Assembly: GCF_002419965.1 (NCBI RefSeq)
Contig: NZ_DIHC01000010.1
Coordinates: 1 to 64,000, forward strand
DNA from: Pseudomonas sp. UBA5706
GTDB taxonomy: Bacteria; Pseudomonadota; Gammaproteobacteria; Pseudomonadales; Pseudomonadaceae
Length of the DNA stretch: 64,000 nucleotides
Reading direction: 5' to 3'
The position numbers were made by a program, and so were the translations under genes. The notes under the pieces are model-generated. The model was not told the origin of the DNA. It searched no databases and saw nothing but the letters and a program-made list of their open reading frames with translations. Below are positions 61,192 to 64,000 of this stretch, piece after piece. How positions within the stretch are numbered: the first letter of the stretch is position 1; each line of letters starts with the position of its first letter.

Positions 61192-62310
61192 ATGAGCAAA
61201 CTGATCCCCGTCACACAGCCTCTGCTGCCTCCGCTGGAAGAGTTCGTTCCTTACCTGGAAAAGATCTGGGAAAGCCGACGCCTGACCAACGCCGGCCCGT
61301 TCCACGAGAAGCTGGAAAAAGACCTGGCTGACTATCTGGGCGTCGAACATCTGTCATTGTTTTCCAACGGCACCCTGGCGCTGCTGACGGCGCTGCAGGC
61401 GCTGCGCATCACCGGCGAGGTGATTACCACACCCTACTCGTTCGTCGCCACGGCGCACTCGCTGCTGTGGAACGGGCTCAAGCCGGTGTTCGTCGACATT
61501 GCGCCCGGCTCGTTCAACCTGGACCCGGACCGGATCGAAGAAGCCATCACGCCTGAGACCACCGCGATCATGCCGGTGCATTGTTACGGCACCCCTTGCG
61601 ATGTGGATCGTATCCAGCAGATCGCCGATCGCTACGGTCTGAAAGTGATTTACGACGCGGCCCATGCCTTCGGCGTCCGGCACCAAGGCCAGAGCCTGTT
61701 GCGACATGGCGATCTGTCGGTCCTCAGTTTTCACGCCACCAAAGTGTTCAACACGTTCGAGGGCGGCGCCATCGTCTGCCCTGATGCGAAAACCAAAAAG
61801 CGTATCGATTATCTGAAGAACTTCGGTTTCGCCGATGAGGTGACTGTCGTCGCCCCCGGCATCAACGGCAAGATGAGCGAAATCAATGCCGCGTTCGGGC
61901 TGCTGCAGCTCAACTATATCGATGCCGCGCTGGATCGCAGAAAGCAGATTGACGCCATGTACCGCGACGCGCTGTCAGTGATGCCGGGGCTGGAGTTGTT
62001 GTGGACACCTGACGATGACCACAACTTTTCCTACTTCCCGGTGCTGGTCGGTAAGGATTTTCCCATCACTCGTGACGCTTTGTTCGAGCGTTTCAGGGAG
62101 CGTGACATTCTGGTCAGGCGCTATTTCTACCCGTTGATTTCATCCTTTCCCATGTATCGGAATCTGGAGTCTGCCAAACCCGAGCGCCTGAAAGTGGCGA
62201 CCGATATTTCCAGCCGGATCCTCTGCCTGCCGATTTTCGATGCCCTGACACCCGAGGAATTTGCCAGCATCATCGACGTTTTGCAGACGGTGATGGCTGA
62301 ACACCCGTAA
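61192..62310 (+). CDS. vioA: dTDP-4-amino-4,6-dideoxyglucose aminotransferase VioA
   Basis: PLP-dependent DegT/DnrJ/EryC1 aminotransferase (372 residues) that converts dTDP-4-keto-6-deoxyglucose to dTDP-viosamine. The PLP Lys184 sits in SFHATKVFNTFEGG, the VioA/DesI-type motif, and VIYDAAHAFGVRHQG carries the cofactor-binding Asp and His. ATG 61192 has AGGA 6 bases upstream; the open frame runs back to 61111. Modified viosamine is the terminal sugar of the P. syringae flagellin glycan. VioB and other members would lie beyond the window. Confidence 0.85.
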   Translation: MSKLIPVTQPLLPPLEEFVPYLEKIWESRRLTNAGPFHEKLEKDLADYLGVEHLSLFSNGTLALLTALQALRITGEVITTPYSFVATAHSLLWNGLKPVFVDIAPGSFNLDPDRIEEAITPETTAIMPVHCYGTPCDVDRIQQIADRYGLKVIYDAAHAFGVRHQGQSLLRHGDLSVLSFHATKVFNTFEGGAIVCPDAKTKKRIDYLKNFGFADEVTVVAPGINGKMSEINAAFGLLQLNYIDAALDRRKQIDAMYRDALSVMPGLELLWTPDDDHNFSYFPVLVGKDFPITRDALFERFRERDILVRRYFYPLISSFPMYRNLESAKPERLKVATDISSRILCLPIFDALTPEEFASIIDVLQTVMAEHP

Positions 62311-62457
62311 TAAGGGCTTCTGGCATAAGACCGCTCGCCCGCTACTCGCCAACCCACAGCGCCCGACTCAGCGGGCGCTGTGGCCCTACCCAGCTTCAAT
62401 CGCCGGACCTGTTGCCATCGAGCCGGTACCCCCTCCAATCAGCAGTCAAGGACTCCG

Positions 62458-64000
62458 ATGAACGTGCAGCGCCTGGTAAGCATTGTCATACCTGCCTACA
62501 AGCCCACCTACTTCGAGGCCGCCCTGCGCAGCGCGTTCGCTCAGGACTACGATCAGATCGAGATCGTGATCTGCGACGACTGCCGCGACGATGGCATTCA
62601 CGACCTTCTGGCCAGGCTGACCCCTGACAGCCCTTGGCCCATTCGTTACTTTCGCAATGAGCACGCCCTTGGCGAAGCGCTGAACGTGGCGCGTGGTATC
62701 AAGGAGGCGCGTGGCGAATACATCAAGTTTCTGTATGACGACGACATGCTGGAGTTCGATTGCGTCAGCACACTCATCGAGCTGCTGCAGGGCCACCCAG
62801 ACATCACCCTCGCTGCGGCGACCCGTCGCCTGATCGACGAAGAGGGCGAATTTCTTCCCGACAACCTGGCGACGTTCTTTCCGTTCAAGGAGGACGTGAT
62901 CATTCATGGCCCAGAACTGGTGGCGCTGCTGTCGGAGACTCCGCTGACGTTCATGGGTGAGCCCAGTGCGGTCATGTGCCGACGCGACGACGTGCTGGCT
63001 TATGGACAGGACCTCATGTCGCTCAAAGGCCAGATCATTCACTGGCTTGGCGATATCAGCTTGTACGTGAAACTGCTCAGGCAGGGCAATCTGGCGTTGC
63101 TCAAGCGCCCGCTGTCGCGGTTCCGCGTGACCGACACGCAGAGCAGCAGCATCGCCCGAGCCATGCCACAGGTCGCCCAGGAAGGTCATGAGACGTACTT
63201 TAGAATCACCAAGGAACTGCACTGGCGGCGCGCCCCCGCACTCAACGGTGATGTGAAGATCGCCCCGCTGAGTGACAGGGAAAATTTCTCGAACTTCAAC
63301 CTGCGGGCCTATGTGTTGCGCAAGTCGCTCACTGAACAGCGTCATGACCAGATCCAGGACTGGGCCAGCTCGCGACGATCGGTCGGGCCGCAAAAAACCC
63401 ATATCACTCGCTACTTTCAGCAGCACAACGGCACGCCGGGTTTGGCGATCATCGTGTCGGACCTGCTCGGCAGACCACAGCAGCTTCGGAAGACCCTGGG
63501 AAGCATCGAAACCACGACCCAAGGGTGGATGGCTGCGAAGGTCTTTGTGCTGCACGACGCCAGCAACGGCCAGCCCCCGCCCGAGCCTGCCGACAGCGCC
63601 ATTTATCTGGAAGTCTCGGGCCAGAACCGCGCAGCCCAGCTCAATCACGTGTTGCAGCAGGCCGGGTTCGACTGGTTCATGATCATCGACGCCGGCTCGA
63701 CCCTGAACGTGGCAGGTCTGCTGAAAGCTGCCATCAAGATCACCGAACTGCCGACCTTGCGCGCCTTGTTCGCCGATGAGATCGCGCGTACGCAAGCGCC
63801 CACAGCGGAGGTCATGCTGCGACCGGACTTTAGCCTGGACTATCTGCTGAGCTTCCCGCAGGCCATGGCAAGGCACTGGATATTCAACCGTTATGCGGTG
63901 GTGGATGCCGGTGGCTTCGACGCCCGATTCGCGCAGGCGCTCGAACTCGATGTGATCCTTCGTTTGATCGAGCACGAGGGCCTGGCGGGCCTTGAACATG
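62458..64000 (+). CDS. Large glycosyltransferase, 3' end outside window (VioT candidate)
   Basis: 514 codons visible and still open at the window edge. AAGGA precedes ATG 62458. The N-terminal GT2 domain (LVSIVIPAYKPTYFEAALRS, intact acidic motif in KFLYDDDMLEF, ~1-230) closely resembles that of Fgt1. From ~320 onward a second GT2-like module begins (GLAIIVSDLLGRPQQLRKTL), with WFMIIDAGSTLN in place of a DxD and RPDFSLDYLLSFPQAMARHW, paralogous to the middle module of Fgt2. Position after vioA suggests the viosamine-derivative transferase; this is inference. Confidence 0.85.
   Translation, partial: MNVQRLVSIVIPAYKPTYFEAALRSAFAQDYDQIEIVICDDCRDDGIHDLLARLTPDSPWPIRYFRNEHALGEALNVARGIKEARGEYIKFLYDDDMLEFDCVSTLIELLQGHPDITLAAATRRLIDEEGEFLPDNLATFFPFKEDVIIHGPELVALLSETPLTFMGEPSAVMCRRDDVLAYGQDLMSLKGQIIHWLGDISLYVKLLRQGNLALLKRPLSRFRVTDTQSSSIARAMPQVAQEGHETYFRITKELHWRRAPALNGDVKIAPLSDRENFSNFNLRAYVLRKSLTEQRHDQIQDWASSRRSVGPQKTHITRYFQQHNGTPGLAIIVSDLLGRPQQLRKTLGSIETTTQGWMAAKVFVLHDASNGQPPPEPADSAIYLEVSGQNRAAQLNHVLQQAGFDWFMIIDAGSTLNVAGLLKAAIKITELPTLRALFADEIARTQAPTAEVMLRPDFSLDYLLSFPQAMARHWIFNRYAVVDAGGFDARFAQALELDVILRLIEHEGLAGLEH

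Noticed and set aside
62446..63999. Minus-strand 517-codon open frame at the right end
   Set aside because: It is antisense to the truncated glycosyltransferase at 62458, which has a Shine-Dalgarno and clear GT2 motifs.

Overview
This window is the main flagellar locus of a fluorescent pseudomonad, most likely of the Pseudomonas syringae group. The main evidence is the order fliC-flaG-fliD-fliS-fliT-fleQ-fleSR-fliEFGHIJ-hsbA/hsbR/hptB-fliK-fliLMNOPQR-flhB, a 283-residue flagellin whose flg22 epitope (residues 30-51) matches the P. syringae allele as I recall it, and P. syringae-like palindromic repeats (gttcccacgc...gcgtgggaac) between operons. The genus is firm; the species is inferred.

Layout, left to right. 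Bases 1-690 hold five tandem copies of a 138-140 bp palindrome-rich repeat. Bases 727-25284, all minus strand, carry the export apparatus, switch, C ring, MS ring, hook-length control (fliK), the HptB/HsbR/HsbA phosphorelay, the FleQ and FleSR regulators, and the flagellin/cap/chaperone block. Bases 25565-42552, also minus strand, are a flagellin-glycosylation island between flgL and fliC. It holds two very large multidomain glycosyltransferases (fgt1, fgt2), a pseudaminic acid pathway (pseB, pseC, pseF, pseG, pseI), a KAS III-like enzyme, a Maf-type glycosyltransferase with a small overlapping partner gene, and a decayed second flagellin C-terminus. Bases 40939-55342 carry flgL to flgB plus cheR and cheV. 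Bases 55418-57996, plus strand, are flgA-flgM-flgN-flgZ. Then come an MFS transporter, a gamma-glutamylpolyamine synthetase-like gene, a vioA-like aminotransferase and a third large glycosyltransferase cut by the window end, which look like the start of the viosamine island.

Regulation can be read directly. Near-perfect sigma-54 boxes (GG-N10-GC) precede fliK, fliL, fliE, fleS, flgF, flgB and flgA, as expected for FleQ/FleR control. Sigma-28 boxes precede fliC and flgM. A weaker sigma-54-like box precedes vioA. Intrinsic terminators or hairpins close fleQ, fliD, fliC, the KAS III gene, flgE, cheR and the GS-like gene.

The most interesting content is the glycosylation machinery. The window encodes enzymes for two flagellin sugars (a pseudaminic acid type, and dTDP-4-amino-4,6-dideoxyglucose through vioA). 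It has both Maf-type and Fgt-type transferases, no visible PseH acetyltransferase, and three large glycosyltransferases that share internal GT2-like modules with eroded DxD motifs.
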